A stretch of 64,000 nt of DNA from AP-15 sp963772965 (GTDB taxonomy: Bacteria > Pseudomonadota > Alphaproteobacteria > ATCC43930 > CGMCC-115725). The position numbers were made by a program, and so were the translations under genes. The stretch covers positions 136,727 through 200,726 of the forward strand of contig CAVYZU010000014.1 in NCBI GenBank assembly GCA_963772965.1, in the 5' to 3' direction. Shown here one piece after another: positions 43,562-53,193 of this stretch. The first letter of the stretch is position 1. Each line of letters opens with the position of its first letter. The notes under the pieces are model-generated. The model was given only the letters and a program-made list of their open reading frames with translations. It was not told the origin of the DNA and ran no database searches.

Positions 43562-46424
43562 ATGATGCCGACGGATTATCGCCCCACCGTCTTTTTGCCC
43601 AAAACCGACTTCCCGATGCGCGGCGACCTGCCAAAGCGCGAGCCGCTGCTTCTTGCGCGCTGGACGGAAATAGACCTCTACCGGAGGTTGCGCGAGAGCG
43701 CTGCCGGCCGCGAAAAATTTGTGCTGCATGACGGCCCGCCTTACGCCAACGGCCATCTCCATATCGGCCATGCGCTGAACAAGATCCTGAAGGACGTCGT
43801 CAACCGATCGCAACAAATGCTGGGCCGCGACGCGCCCTATGTGCCGGGCTGGGACTGTCACGGCCTGCCGATCGAGTGGATGATCGAGGAGAAATACCGG
43901 GCGCGAAAATTGTCGAAGGACAGCGTGCCGGTCGACCAGTTCCGCCAAGAATGCCGCGAGTTCGCGGCGCATTGGATCGAGGTGCAAAAAGCCGAATTCG
44001 AGCGTCTGGGCGTGGTCGGCGACTGGGCCAATCCGTACACGACGATGGCCTATTCGGCCGAAGCGCAGATTGTCCGCGAGATCGGCAAATTCCTGGTCAA
44101 TGGCGGGCTTTATCGCGGCTCCAAGCCGGTCTTATGGTCGGTGGTCGAGCAGACCGCGCTCGCCGAGGCTGAGGTCGAGTATCATGACCACCGCTCGACG
44201 ACGGTTTGGGTGCGGTTTCCGATTGTCACGACAGGTCTGCCGGAGCTCGTCGGCGCGTCGGCTCTGATCTGGACCACGACGCCCTGGACCTTGCCCGGCA
44301 ACCGCGCGATCGCGTTCAGCGCGGCGCTCGATTATGTCGCGATGAGGGTCGATAAGGCGACCGAAGGCAGCCGCGCACATCCGGGCGAGACCCTGCTGGT
44401 CGCGGGGCCGCTGACCGACGAGGTCGCCGCCCGCGCGGGCATCGAGAGTTACTCGGTCATGGCGCGCTTCCCCGGCGCGGCACTTGCCGGGACAGTGGCG
44501 CGCCATCCACTCGCCGGCCAAGGCTATGAATTCGACGTGCCGTTGCTGCCGGCCACCTTTGTCGAAGCCGATCATGGCACCGGTCTTGTCCATATCGCCC
44601 CCGGTCACGGCGCCGACGATTTTGAGCTGGGTCAGGCAAACGGGTTGCTGGTCCCCGACAGGGTTGGGCCGGATGGGGTTTACTTGCCGGGAGTGCCGCT
44701 GTTCGCCGGCCGCGTGGTTTATCGGCCTGACGGCAAGCCGGGTGACGCCAACGAGGCGGTGATCGCCGCGGTCGACGCCGCCGGCGGCCTGTTGGCGCGG
44801 GGGGTGCTGGTTCACTCTTATCCACATTCGTGGCGGTCGAAGGCGCCGCTGATCTTCCGCAACACGCCGCAATGGTTCATCAGCATGGCGGCAAACGGGT
44901 TGCGCGAGAAGGCGCTCGCCGCGATCGCCGAAACCCGCTGGGTCCCAGCGCAGGCGCGCAATCGCATTGAGGCGATGATCGAGAGCAAGCCCGATTGGTG
45001 CGTATCGCGGCAGCGCGTCTGGGGCGTGCCGATCCCGGTCTTTACCCATCGCGACACCGGCGAGCCGTTGCGTGACGCGGCGGTTATCGAGCGCGTCGCC
45101 GCCGCGGTCGAGCAAGAGGGTTCGGATGTCTGGCTCCGCGCCAACGCTTCGCAATTTCTTGGCAACGCCTACGACCCGGCGGAATGGGAAAAGGTTACCG
45201 ATATCGCCGAGGTGTGGTTCGAATTCGGGGTCGACGCACGCCTTCGTGCTCGAACAACGGCCGGAGTTGCGCTGGCCGGCCTCGCTTTATCTCGAAGGCT
45301 CGGACCAGCATCGCGGCTGGTTTCAGTCATCGCTGGTCGAATCCTGCGGCACCCGCGGCCGCGCTCCCTACGAAGCTGTGCTGACCCACGGTTTCGTGCT
45401 CGACGAGCAGGGCCGCAAGATGTCGAAATCGCTCGGCAATGTCGTCGCCCCGCAGGACATCATGCAGCAGAGCGGCGCCGACATCCTGCGGTTGTGGGTG
45501 GTCGGATCGGACTATTCCGAGGATCTTCGCATCGGGCCCGAGATCCTGAAGCATCAGAGCGATGTTTATCGCCGGCTGCGCAACACGTTGCGCTATCTGT
45601 TGGGGGCGCTCGCCGGGTTTGAACCACGCGAGGCGGTCGGCGTCGAGATGATGTCGGAGCTCGAGCGCTGGGTCCTGCATCGATTGACGGAACTCGACCA
45701 AGTCGTACGGGGTGCGATCGAGCGGTTCGATTTCCACGACATGTTTACCGCGCTCCACAATTTTTGCGCGGTCGATCTGTCGGCCTTTTATTTCGACATC
45801 CGCAAAGACCGGCTTTATTGCGACAACCCCGACGACATCGGCCGGCGGGCATTGCGCACGGCCCTTGACCGCACCTTTGACGCGCTGGCGCGCTGGCTCG
45901 CTCCCGTCATCTGCTTTACGGCTGAAGAGGCTTGGCTTGCCCGCCATGGCGATACGCCGGGGCGCAGCGTCCACCTCGAACTGTTCGCCGATATCCCTGC
46001 CGAATGGAACGATCCGGCGCTGGCCGGGCGGTGGGCGCAATTGCGCGATTTGCGCCGGGTCGTTACCGGCGCATTAGAGCTCGAACGCGGCGCCAAGCGG
46101 CTCGGATCAAGTTTGCAGGCCGCCGTCGAGGTCTACATCCCCGAGCGGTTGACTGACCTCCTCCACAATATCGATTTGGCCGAGTTGTGCATCACTTCGG
46201 CCGGCACGGTGCGCCTGGGGCCGCCGCCGGAGGACGCCTTCACGCTCCCGGATGTTTCGGAGATCGGGGTGCGCGTGTCGCCGGCTGCGGGTGAGCGCTG
46301 CGAGCGCTGCTGGCGGGTACTGCCCGAGGTCGGCCATGTGCCGGGCCACCCCGATCTGTGCCGCCGTTGCGCCGACGTGATCGATGCTGCGAGCACTGGG
46401 GCCGCCATGGCGAGCGCCGGGTGA
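43562..46424 (+). CDS. ileS: isoleucyl-tRNA synthetase, one-base frameshift near 45225
   Basis: IleRS charges tRNA-Ile. Class I motif HIGH is seen as HLHIGHALNKI near residue 70 and the KMSKS loop in GRKMSKSLGNVVAPQD. The editing domain lies between them and a zinc-binding C-terminus has CERCWRVLP...CRRCADVID. The frame is broken between VWFE and STHAF: one extra base in the run around GTGTGGTTCGAATTC (45215-45229) changes the expected WF(D/N)SGSTHAF. Removing it gives a normal 953-residue enzyme. A broken core in an essential single-copy-type gene suggests a sequencing error. The gene overlaps lspA by one base. Confidence 0.9.
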
Positions 46425-46906
46425 TGCTGAAGCTGGGGCTCGCCACGGCAATCATTGTCGCGATCCTCGATCAGCTCAGCAAGGCGCTGGTTCTCGCGCA
46501 TTTTGCCAGTCAGGCGTTTAGCGGCGACAGGTTCACCCCGTTCTTCAACCTAGTTCTGACATTCAACCGCGGCATGAGCTTTGGCATGTTCAATGCGGGT
46601 CCCGGCAGCGGGGCCGGCCTCAATGCCGTCCTGTTCTCGCTTGCCGCGGTGGTCATCATTGCCGGGCTGATTTATTGGCTCAGCCGCGTTAGCAGCCCGC
46701 TCCTGGCTGTTGCCATCGGATTGATTGTCGGCGGCGCCATCGGCAACGTCGTCGATCGGATTCGCTATGGTGCGGTCGTCGATTTCCTAGATTTTCATAT
46801 CGGGAATTACCATTGGCCCGCATTCAACTTGGCCGATAGTGCGATTTGTCTTGGGGTCGCGGCGATGTTGTTTGAAAGCTTGCTTCTCCGTCGCGAAGCG
46901 CATTAA
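46424..46906 (+). CDS. lspA: lipoprotein signal peptidase
   Basis: This membrane aspartyl protease cleaves signal peptides of lipoproteins. The 160-residue protein has four helices. The two catalytic aspartates are in GNVVDRIRYGAVVDFL and FNLADSAICLG. ATG 46424 shares a base with the ileS stop (TGATG), so it is translationally coupled. A lipoprotein gene follows directly. Confidence 0.94.
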   Translation: MLKLGLATAIIVAILDQLSKALVLAHFASQAFSGDRFTPFFNLVLTFNRGMSFGMFNAGPGSGAGLNAVLFSLAAVVIIAGLIYWLSRVSSPLLAVAIGLIVGGAIGNVVDRIRYGAVVDFLDFHIGNYHWPAFNLADSAICLGVAAMLFESLLLRREAH

Positions 46907-46932
46907 AAAAACAAACGGGAGGGGTTATCGGC

Positions 46933-47418
46933 ATGAGCAAATATCACCCGCTTTGGGGCGCGGGCCGCGGTCATCTCGCGCTTTGCATTGTTGGCCTGGC
47001 CGGGGCGGCGTCGCTTTCCGCATGCAGCGACGTCAAGCAGATGATCGGGCTGGACCAGACAATTCCTGACGAATTTGCGGTCGAGTTGCGCGCGCCGCTG
47101 ACAATTCCGCCCGACTTCAATCTGCGTCCTCCGGAGCCAGGTGCGCCGCGGCCCCAGGAAGAGAGCACCCAAAAACAGGCGGAACAGATCATGGAACAGG
47201 CTGGCCCTGGTGTTCCTGGGAAGCAGGCCGCCGATCTCCGACTGCGCGCCAGCGAAAACGGTCTCCCCAACATCGGTGGCAACAGCCAGACGCCGGATCC
47301 CTCGGGAATGGTGGGTTCGCAGAGCCTGTCCAACAGGCTGCTCGATTACGGCGACACCGGCAATGCCGGTGCTACGGTCGAGAAGCGCGACACGACCCCG
47401 CTTAAGGGCGTGTACTAA
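46933..47418 (+). CDS. DUF3035-family lipoprotein
   Basis: The signal peptide ends in lipobox LSAC (Cys near residue 33), so it should be lipidated and then cleaved by LspA, encoded just upstream. DUF3035 proteins carry the stretch FAVELRAPLTIPPDFNLRPP near residues 48-68, seen here. The remaining 90 residues are hydrophilic and Gln/Glu-rich. The ileS-lspA-DUF3035 order is common in alphaproteobacteria. Function is unknown. Confidence 0.85.
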   Translation: MSKYHPLWGAGRGHLALCIVGLAGAASLSACSDVKQMIGLDQTIPDEFAVELRAPLTIPPDFNLRPPEPGAPRPQEESTQKQAEQIMEQAGPGVPGKQAADLRLRASENGLPNIGGNSQTPDPSGMVGSQSLSNRLLDYGDTGNAGATVEKRDTTPLKGVY

Positions 47419-47461
47419 GAGACACACGCGCCACCCATACATCCGCGACCGCAATCCCCGG

Positions 47462-48217
47462 ATGATGCTGTTCGATCTGACCGGCCGCGTGGCGATCGTT
47501 ACCGGCGGCAATGGCGGCATCGGACTCGGCATGGCGCGCGGGCTTGCCGCCGCCGGCGCCCGGATCGTTATCGCCGCCCGCAACCCGGCAAAGTCGGAAA
47601 AGGCGCTCGCCGAACTGGGGCGGGAGACCTGCTTTATTCCGTTTGATGCAGCCGACGAGAGTTCATGCCGAGCCCTCGTTGCGACGACCCTCGATCGCCT
47701 CGGCCGGCTCGACATCCTCGTCAACAATGCCGGAAGGTCGATCCGCAAACCCCCTGCAGAATACACCGCAGCCGAATGGCACGCGGTTCTCGACACCAAT
47801 TTGACGGGCGCCTTTATCTGCTCGCAGGCAGCGTATCCGGCGATGAAGCAGGCCGGCGGCGGTAAGATCATCAATATCGGGTCGATGTTTTCGCTTTTCG
47901 GTGCTGCTTATGCCGCGCCCTACTCGGTCAGCAAGGGCGGGTTGCTGCAATTGACCAAGTCATTGGCTGCAGCCTGGGCCCCAGATAATATTCAGGTCAA
48001 TGCCGTGCTCCCCGGCTGGATCGACACCGATTTGACCCGGGATGCGCGGCAACAGGTCGCCGGTTTGCACGAGCGGGTTTTGGCGCGCACCCCGGCGGGA
48101 CGTTGGGGCAAGCCCGAAGACCTCGCCGGGGTGGCCGTATTTCTTGCCTCGGCCGCCTCGGATTTTATTACCGGCGCCGCGATCCCGGTGGATGGCGGCT
48201 TCTCATCCTCGGGGTGA
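47462..48217 (+). CDS. short-chain dehydrogenase/reductase
   Basis: The 251-residue SDR has NAD(P)-binding TGGNGGIGLGMA near residue 15, the NNAG motif in DILVNNAGRS, catalytic Ser in INIGSMFS, the YSVSKGG motif and C-terminal GAAIPVDGGFSSSG. Family members reduce or oxidise alcohols, sugars or acyl chains; the substrate is unknown. Two ATGs (47462 and 47465) are both possible starts. Confidence 0.88.
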   Translation: MMLFDLTGRVAIVTGGNGGIGLGMARGLAAAGARIVIAARNPAKSEKALAELGRETCFIPFDAADESSCRALVATTLDRLGRLDILVNNAGRSIRKPPAEYTAAEWHAVLDTNLTGAFICSQAAYPAMKQAGGGKIINIGSMFSLFGAAYAAPYSVSKGGLLQLTKSLAAAWAPDNIQVNAVLPGWIDTDLTRDARQQVAGLHERVLARTPAGRWGKPEDLAGVAVFLASAASDFITGAAIPVDGGFSSSG

Positions 48218-48235
48218 AATTACCGGCTTCGCGCC

Positions 48236-51200
48236 TCAGGCCAGGTCGACTAGTACCGCGGGGGCGGCGCTGCGCAGCAACGCCTTGCGCGCCTGCCACT
48301 GGCCGGCCGCGTCCAGGGTATCGAGGAATTGTACTTCACCGCCCGACTGAAGCGCGAGCGGCAGGCCGTCGCGGTACAAGACGCGGTTTGCAGTAAACGC
48401 GGCGAGCTTTGGTCCGGGGGTCAGAATGCCGACGAGGTTGAGCGGGTCGGCGCCCGACAGCGATACCCAGACATCACCAGCCGGCTTGCGCCGAACTTCC
48501 CGCAGTAAGCCGATTGCGTCGGGGAGGGCAAATTGCTCGCCGGCAAAACCTGCAACAAACCGGCCGCCGCGAATTTCGCCGCGCGCCTCGAGCCGGCGAT
48601 AGACCCGCAGCAGGTCGCGCCACGGTGGCAGCCACGAAGCCTCGCGCTCGAGCATCCGCCAGAAGACGACGCCATAGCGGCGCAACAACGCTCGCGCGAT
48701 GTGCTCCACGATCTCGTTGACGGGCCGCGGATTGCCGCGCCGCGCCAAGGCCCAGCGGCCGGCATCGGCCATGCCGAAGATCGGCCGGCGACGACGCCGT
48801 GACCGTTTCTCAGACGGCATCAGCAACGCGCGCAATCCGGCAAAGCTGTCCGAATTGACGACCCCAAGCGCTACCAATTCGGCCAACGCCTCCTCGACTT
48901 GCGGGCCGAGCAGATGCGAGCCCTCGACCAATTCGTCAAAAAACGACGCGCCGTGCTCGCGGATACAATCGGCCACCGCTCGCGCCTTGGCGCTCGGCCG
49001 TGCCGTCTCGGGGGTTGGCGACAACGACGCCCAGATCGGCACATAGCGGCGCGGCAGCAACGCGATCGGGGTTGCCCGCACGGGTGAGGCGCCGCGCTCG
49101 TTGGCCCGTCCCGCGGGCGGAGGCCGTAGCCGGGCCCAAGCGACGCGGCCGGCGAGGCATTGATCATCAAGCCAGGCGGGTTCGTAATCGGCGACGCGCG
49201 CCGGCAGAATCTCGGTCTCCCACGCCCCGGCCGGGGCTTGAAACCCTTCGAGCTGGCCGATGACGGCTTCGAGCGCATCCGGCCCCTCCATTCGAGCGTC
49301 GGGCGCCACCCGCTGCCATTCGAACAGAAAGCGCAAGAAGTCGCGCGCCGCGACGGGTTCGATCTCGGCGCGCAGCCGGCCGATCGTGTAGCGGTGAACA
49401 CGTGCGAGAAGCCGCCGCTCGCACCATTCCTCCTGATCGCCGTCCGGCGTAAACCGGCCGCGCAGTGCAAAGCCTTCGCCTTCCAACGCTGCGAGCGCGC
49501 CGGCGATTTCACTGTCATCGAGCCTCAGGGTTGCGGCGAATGCCGCTTTGGTCACCGGCCCGAGCCCTTCCAATCGCCCGCGCAGGATTTCGACCAGCGC
49601 CTCCTCGCGCGGCCACTGATTTTCGTAGACGGCGGGGGCGGCGATCGGCGGATCGAGAGACGCATCCGGCCACAATGCGCGGAACAAGGGCAGCCGCTCC
49701 GCCGTGATCCATAATCGCCCATCAAATCGCGTCACCCGGCGGTCGCGGACGAGTTCATCGAGCCATGCGCGCCAGCCGGGCTCGCCTTCGGCTTCTTCTG
49801 CGGTGACAAACCCGAGCCAGTCGAGCGCATCGTGGAGTTCGTCGGCATTGGCCGGCTCGGGCCAGGCTTCCTGGCGCACCCGCTCGATCGCCTGGGGATC
49901 CAGCCGACCGAGTTCCTCGGCTTCTTCGGGGGCGAGCCAACGGCGCGCCATGACCGCCTGCGTGCGACGCTCTTCGAGCGGTGCATCGTCGAGATACGCA
50001 TAAGGCCGTGCCGCCAACACTTCGAGCGCCAGCGGCGACGGTTCGACCAGGTCGCGTCCGACGATGCGGATATCGCCGGCTTCGATTGCGGCAAGGAGCC
50101 GCTCCAGGCCGGCTGCGTCCATCGCCTCGTCGAGGCAATCGGCGATCGTCTGGCGCACCAGCGGGTGATCGGGGATCTCGCGGGCGCCGGTAAGGTTTTC
50201 GGCGCAGGCGATCTGGTCGGGGAAGATCGCCGCCAACAAATCCTCGGCATCCATCCGGGTCAGGGCCGGAGGAATTTTTTTCCCACCGCGAAACCGGGGC
50301 AATGACAATGCGACGCCGGCAACACAGCGCCAGCGCGTCATGAACATCGGCGCGTCAAGCACCGCTTCGGTCAAGAGCTTGCGGACACTCGCCGAATGCA
50401 GATAGCGCTGGACCTCAGCGAGATCGAAGCTGTGCGCCGTCGTTAAGGACAGCACGATGTTGTCCTCGGTCGCGGCCGCTTGAATCTCGAAGTTGAATTT
50501 GCGGCAAAACCGCTTGCGCAACGCCAAACCCCAGGCGCGGTTGATCCGGCTGCCATAGGGCGAATGGACGACGAGTTGCATGCCGCCGACCGCATCGAAG
50601 AACCGCTCGATGACGATCGTGTCGTGGGTCGGCAGGACACCGAGCGCCGCCCGCGCCGTTGCCAAATAGTCCACGAGTTGATCGGCTGCCGCCTCGGCAA
50701 TGCCGATTTCGTCGACCAGCCAATTCTTTGCCCGCCTCTCCGCCCCCGGGGAAGGAGAGGGTTCTTTAAAATGATGAGGAGATTCGCTTTCCGCTCGTTC
50801 TGGCAATCGCGCGGCAATCTCCTGGCGCAGGCGCGACACCGAGGCCGACAGCTCGTCGCTGCGCCCGGGCGCTTCGCCAAGCCAGAACGGGATGTTCGGC
50901 GCCATGCCCTCGGCATCGGCAACGCGAACGGTGCTGCGCTCGACCCGCAGGATGCGGTACGATTTGTTACCGAGCTGAAAGATGTCGCCGGCGAGGCTCT
51001 CGACCGCGAAATCCTCGTTGACCGTGCCGATCGCCTGGTTTTCGGGCTCCAGCATGACCTGGTAATCGGCGTTGTCGGGGATGGTACCGCCCGAGGTCAG
51101 GGCCGTCAGCCGCGCCCCGCGTCGGCCGCGCAGCCGGCCGTTGACCGCGTCGTGATGGATCAGTGAGCCGCGGCGGCCGCGCCGGGTCGTGAAGCCCCCG

Positions 51201-52561
51201 GCCAGCATCGCCACGACGCTGTCGAAATCCTCGCGCTTGAGATCGCGGAACGGCCACGACCGGCGAAACAGCGCGAACAGCGCGTCCTCGCTCCATTCCT
51301 GGGCCGCGACCTCGGCGACGATCTGCTGTGCCAATACATCGAGCGGGCCTTCCGGGATCGTCAGCCGGTCGAGCTCGCCGCGGCGCACCGCATCGAGCAA
51401 GGCTGCGCACTCGACGAGTTCGTCGCGCGACAATGGGAAAAGGCGCCCCTTCGGGGTGCCGTCGACCGCGTGGCCGGAGCGCCCGACGCGCTGCAAGAAC
51501 GTCGCGATCGCACGCGGCGAGCCCAGTTGGCAGACGAGATCGACCTCACCGATATCGATGCCGAGTTCGAGCGAGGCGGTCGCGACCAATGCCTTTAACG
51601 CCCCATTCTTCAGCCGTTGCTCGGCGTCGAGGCGCAGTTCCTTGGCGAGGCTGCCGTGATGCGCCGTCACCTGATCGGCGCCGACGCGCTCGGACAGATG
51701 CCGCGTCACCCGCTCGACCATCCGCCGGGTGTTGACAAACACTAAAGTGGTGCGGTGCTCGCGCACCAATTCGGCGAGGCGGTCATAGTTTTCACGCCAG
51801 ACATCGCCGGACATGACAGGCTCGAGCGGCGAAGACGGCACCTCGATCGCCAGATCGCGGGCGCGCCGGTGACCGGTGTCGACGATCGTGCAGTCACCGC
51901 CGGCCGCACCCACCAGAAACTGCGCGACGAGTTCGATCGGCTTCTGGGTCGCCGAAAGGCCGATCCGCAGCACCCGGTCGCCGACGACTGCGCAAAGCCG
52001 CTCCAAGGACACGGCGAGATGGCTGCCGCGCTTGTTGCCGGCTACGGCATGGATTTCGTCGACGATAACGGTCCGGGTGGTCTTCAGCATTGCCCGGCCG
52101 GAATTGGAGCCGAGCAAGATGTAGAGCGATTCGGGCGTGGTGACGACGATATGGGGCGGCCGGCGGCCCATCTGCTGGCGCTCGCCCGCGGGGGTATCGC
52201 CGGTTCGCACCCAGCTGCGGATCTCGACATCCGGCAGGTCCTGTTCGCTCAACGCCTCGCGTATGCCGAAGAGCGGCGCTTCGAGGTTTTTGCGGATGTC
52301 GTTCGACAACGCCTTTAGCGGCGAGACATAAACGATCTGGGTCTCGTCGGAGAGTTCGCCAGCTACCCCCTGCCGGACGAGCCCGTCGATTGCCGCGAGA
52401 AAGGCGGCGAGCGTCTTGCCGGAACCGGTTGGGGCGGCGATCAGGACATCTTGCCCGGCCCGGATCGCTGGCCAAGCTGCAGCCTGGGCCGCGGTCGGCC
52501 CGGGGAAGCTGCGCTCAAACCAGGCAGCGACAGCGGGATGAAAGGAGAAGGCTTGCGACAC
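48236..52561 (-). CDS. lhr: Lhr-family ATP-dependent helicase
   Basis: This superfamily 2 DNA helicase has 1441 residues, the length of Lhr-long proteins. Walker A is APTGSGKTLAAFLAA near residue 40, the DExH box is VIVDEIHAV, and motif VI is LQRVGRSGHAVDG. A winged-helix and Lhr-core region follow, then a long C-terminal domain. Lhr is linked to DNA repair. A stretch near residue 600 (SPHHFKEPSPSPGAERRAK) looks like an in-frame palindromic repeat insertion in a linker. Confidence 0.92.
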   Translation of the reverse strand: MSQAFSFHPAVAAWFERSFPGPTAAQAAAWPAIRAGQDVLIAAPTGSGKTLAAFLAAIDGLVRQGVAGELSDETQIVYVSPLKALSNDIRKNLEAPLFGIREALSEQDLPDVEIRSWVRTGDTPAGERQQMGRRPPHIVVTTPESLYILLGSNSGRAMLKTTRTVIVDEIHAVAGNKRGSHLAVSLERLCAVVGDRVLRIGLSATQKPIELVAQFLVGAAGGDCTIVDTGHRRARDLAIEVPSSPLEPVMSGDVWRENYDRLAELVREHRTTLVFVNTRRMVERVTRHLSERVGADQVTAHHGSLAKELRLDAEQRLKNGALKALVATASLELGIDIGEVDLVCQLGSPRAIATFLQRVGRSGHAVDGTPKGRLFPLSRDELVECAALLDAVRRGELDRLTIPEGPLDVLAQQIVAEVAAQEWSEDALFALFRRSWPFRDLKREDFDSVVAMLAGGFTTRRGRRGSLIHHDAVNGRLRGRRGARLTALTSGGTIPDNADYQVMLEPENQAIGTVNEDFAVESLAGDIFQLGNKSYRILRVERSTVRVADAEGMAPNIPFWLGEAPGRSDELSASVSRLRQEIAARLPERAESESPHHFKEPSPSPGAERRAKNWLVDEIGIAEAAADQLVDYLATARAALGVLPTHDTIVIERFFDAVGGMQLVVHSPYGSRINRAWGLALRKRFCRKFNFEIQAAATEDNIVLSLTTAHSFDLAEVQRYLHSASVRKLLTEAVLDAPMFMTRWRCVAGVALSLPRFRGGKKIPPALTRMDAEDLLAAIFPDQIACAENLTGAREIPDHPLVRQTIADCLDEAMDAAGLERLLAAIEAGDIRIVGRDLVEPSPLALEVLAARPYAYLDDAPLEERRTQAVMARRWLAPEEAEELGRLDPQAIERVRQEAWPEPANADELHDALDWLGFVTAEEAEGEPGWRAWLDELVRDRRVTRFDGRLWITAERLPLFRALWPDASLDPPIAAPAVYENQWPREEALVEILRGRLEGLGPVTKAAFAATLRLDDSEIAGALAALEGEGFALRGRFTPDGDQEEWCERRLLARVHRYTIGRLRAEIEPVAARDFLRFLFEWQRVAPDARMEGPDALEAVIGQLEGFQAPAGAWETEILPARVADYEPAWLDDQCLAGRVAWARLRPPPAGRANERGASPVRATPIALLPRRYVPIWASLSPTPETARPSAKARAVADCIREHGASFFDELVEGSHLLGPQVEEALAELVALGVVNSDSFAGLRALLMPSEKRSRRRRRPIFGMADAGRWALARRGNPRPVNEIVEHIARALLRRYGVVFWRMLEREASWLPPWRDLLRVYRRLEARGEIRGGRFVAGFAGEQFALPDAIGLLREVRRKPAGDVWVSLSGADPLNLVGILTPGPKLAAFTANRVLYRDGLPLALQSGGEVQFLDTLDAAGQWQARKALLRSAAPAVLVDLA
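50731..50760. repeat. palindromic element inserted in frame within lhr
   Basis: CCTCTCC and GGAGAGG arms flank a central CCCCCGGGG. The stretch is translated within Lhr as an atypical Pro/Ser-rich segment between the RLPERAE helix and the conserved NWLVDEIGIAEAA region. Its composition matches the intergenic palindrome at 8162-8187, consistent with one repeat family having invaded a coding gene without breaking it. Confidence 0.6.
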
Positions 52562-52738
52562 GATAAGAGAATAAAGCAGGAACTAGGGTCGGCTCAAGCG
52601 TGCGGTTCGGGGTGCGCTTAGAGATGGGGTTTCGACGACTGAACCCAAGCTCGCGATGGCCGGGCCGACGGCTCGGAAGTCGCACCGCCGCCAAAACCCT
52701 CGCTAATATCGCTGGGGACGTGGCCTCGTGATCTCGCG

Positions 52739-53080
52739 CTATGGCGACAGCTTCTGCAAGCGACGAACAAATTCGGGAGTGCTGATCCGGTATTCCCAGT
52801 AATCAATGAGAGCCTGTTCGTTGAACGCGATCCATTGGCTGACCAGCTGCAGATCGGCAGTCGATAATTGCCCAGTGACCAGCCGTGGCGCCGGGCGCAC
52901 CGCAACCGTCGCGAGGTTGCCCGGTAACATCCGCGTCCCATGCGATTGGTTGACCTTGATCCGCACATCGTGGCGGGCGTGGCCGCGCTCCGACGCCCAG
53001 ATTACCATTGGCAACCCGGTGTCAGCCGGAAACAGGTTCGCCATCTCGAACAGCTCGTCGTTGTCGATCTCGCTCGTCAT
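52739..53080 (-). CDS. conserved uncharacterised protein, 113 residues
   Basis: The protein begins with an acidic stretch (EIDNDELFEMANLFPADTGL). A compact region VIWASERGHARHDVRIKVNQ and a C-terminal helical part (DLQLVSQWIAFNEQALIDYW) follow. No Cys and no membrane helix are present. It looks like a real small cytoplasmic protein with a repeated alphaproteobacterial style, but I cannot name a family with certainty. It lies between lhr and the aminotransferase on the minus strand. Confidence 0.65.
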   Translation of the reverse strand: MTSEIDNDELFEMANLFPADTGLPMVIWASERGHARHDVRIKVNQSHGTRMLPGNLATVAVRPAPRLVTGQLSTADLQLVSQWIAFNEQALIDYWEYRISTPEFVRRLQKLSP

Positions 53081-53193
53081 GATGGCGTTCTACAAATGTT
53101 TCGCTGATAGTCGAAAATCATTTGCCCGCAGATTACGTTATTTGCCCCCGGCTTTCATTGGTTATCCACAACGGTTTGCGGTCGCCGCCAGCG

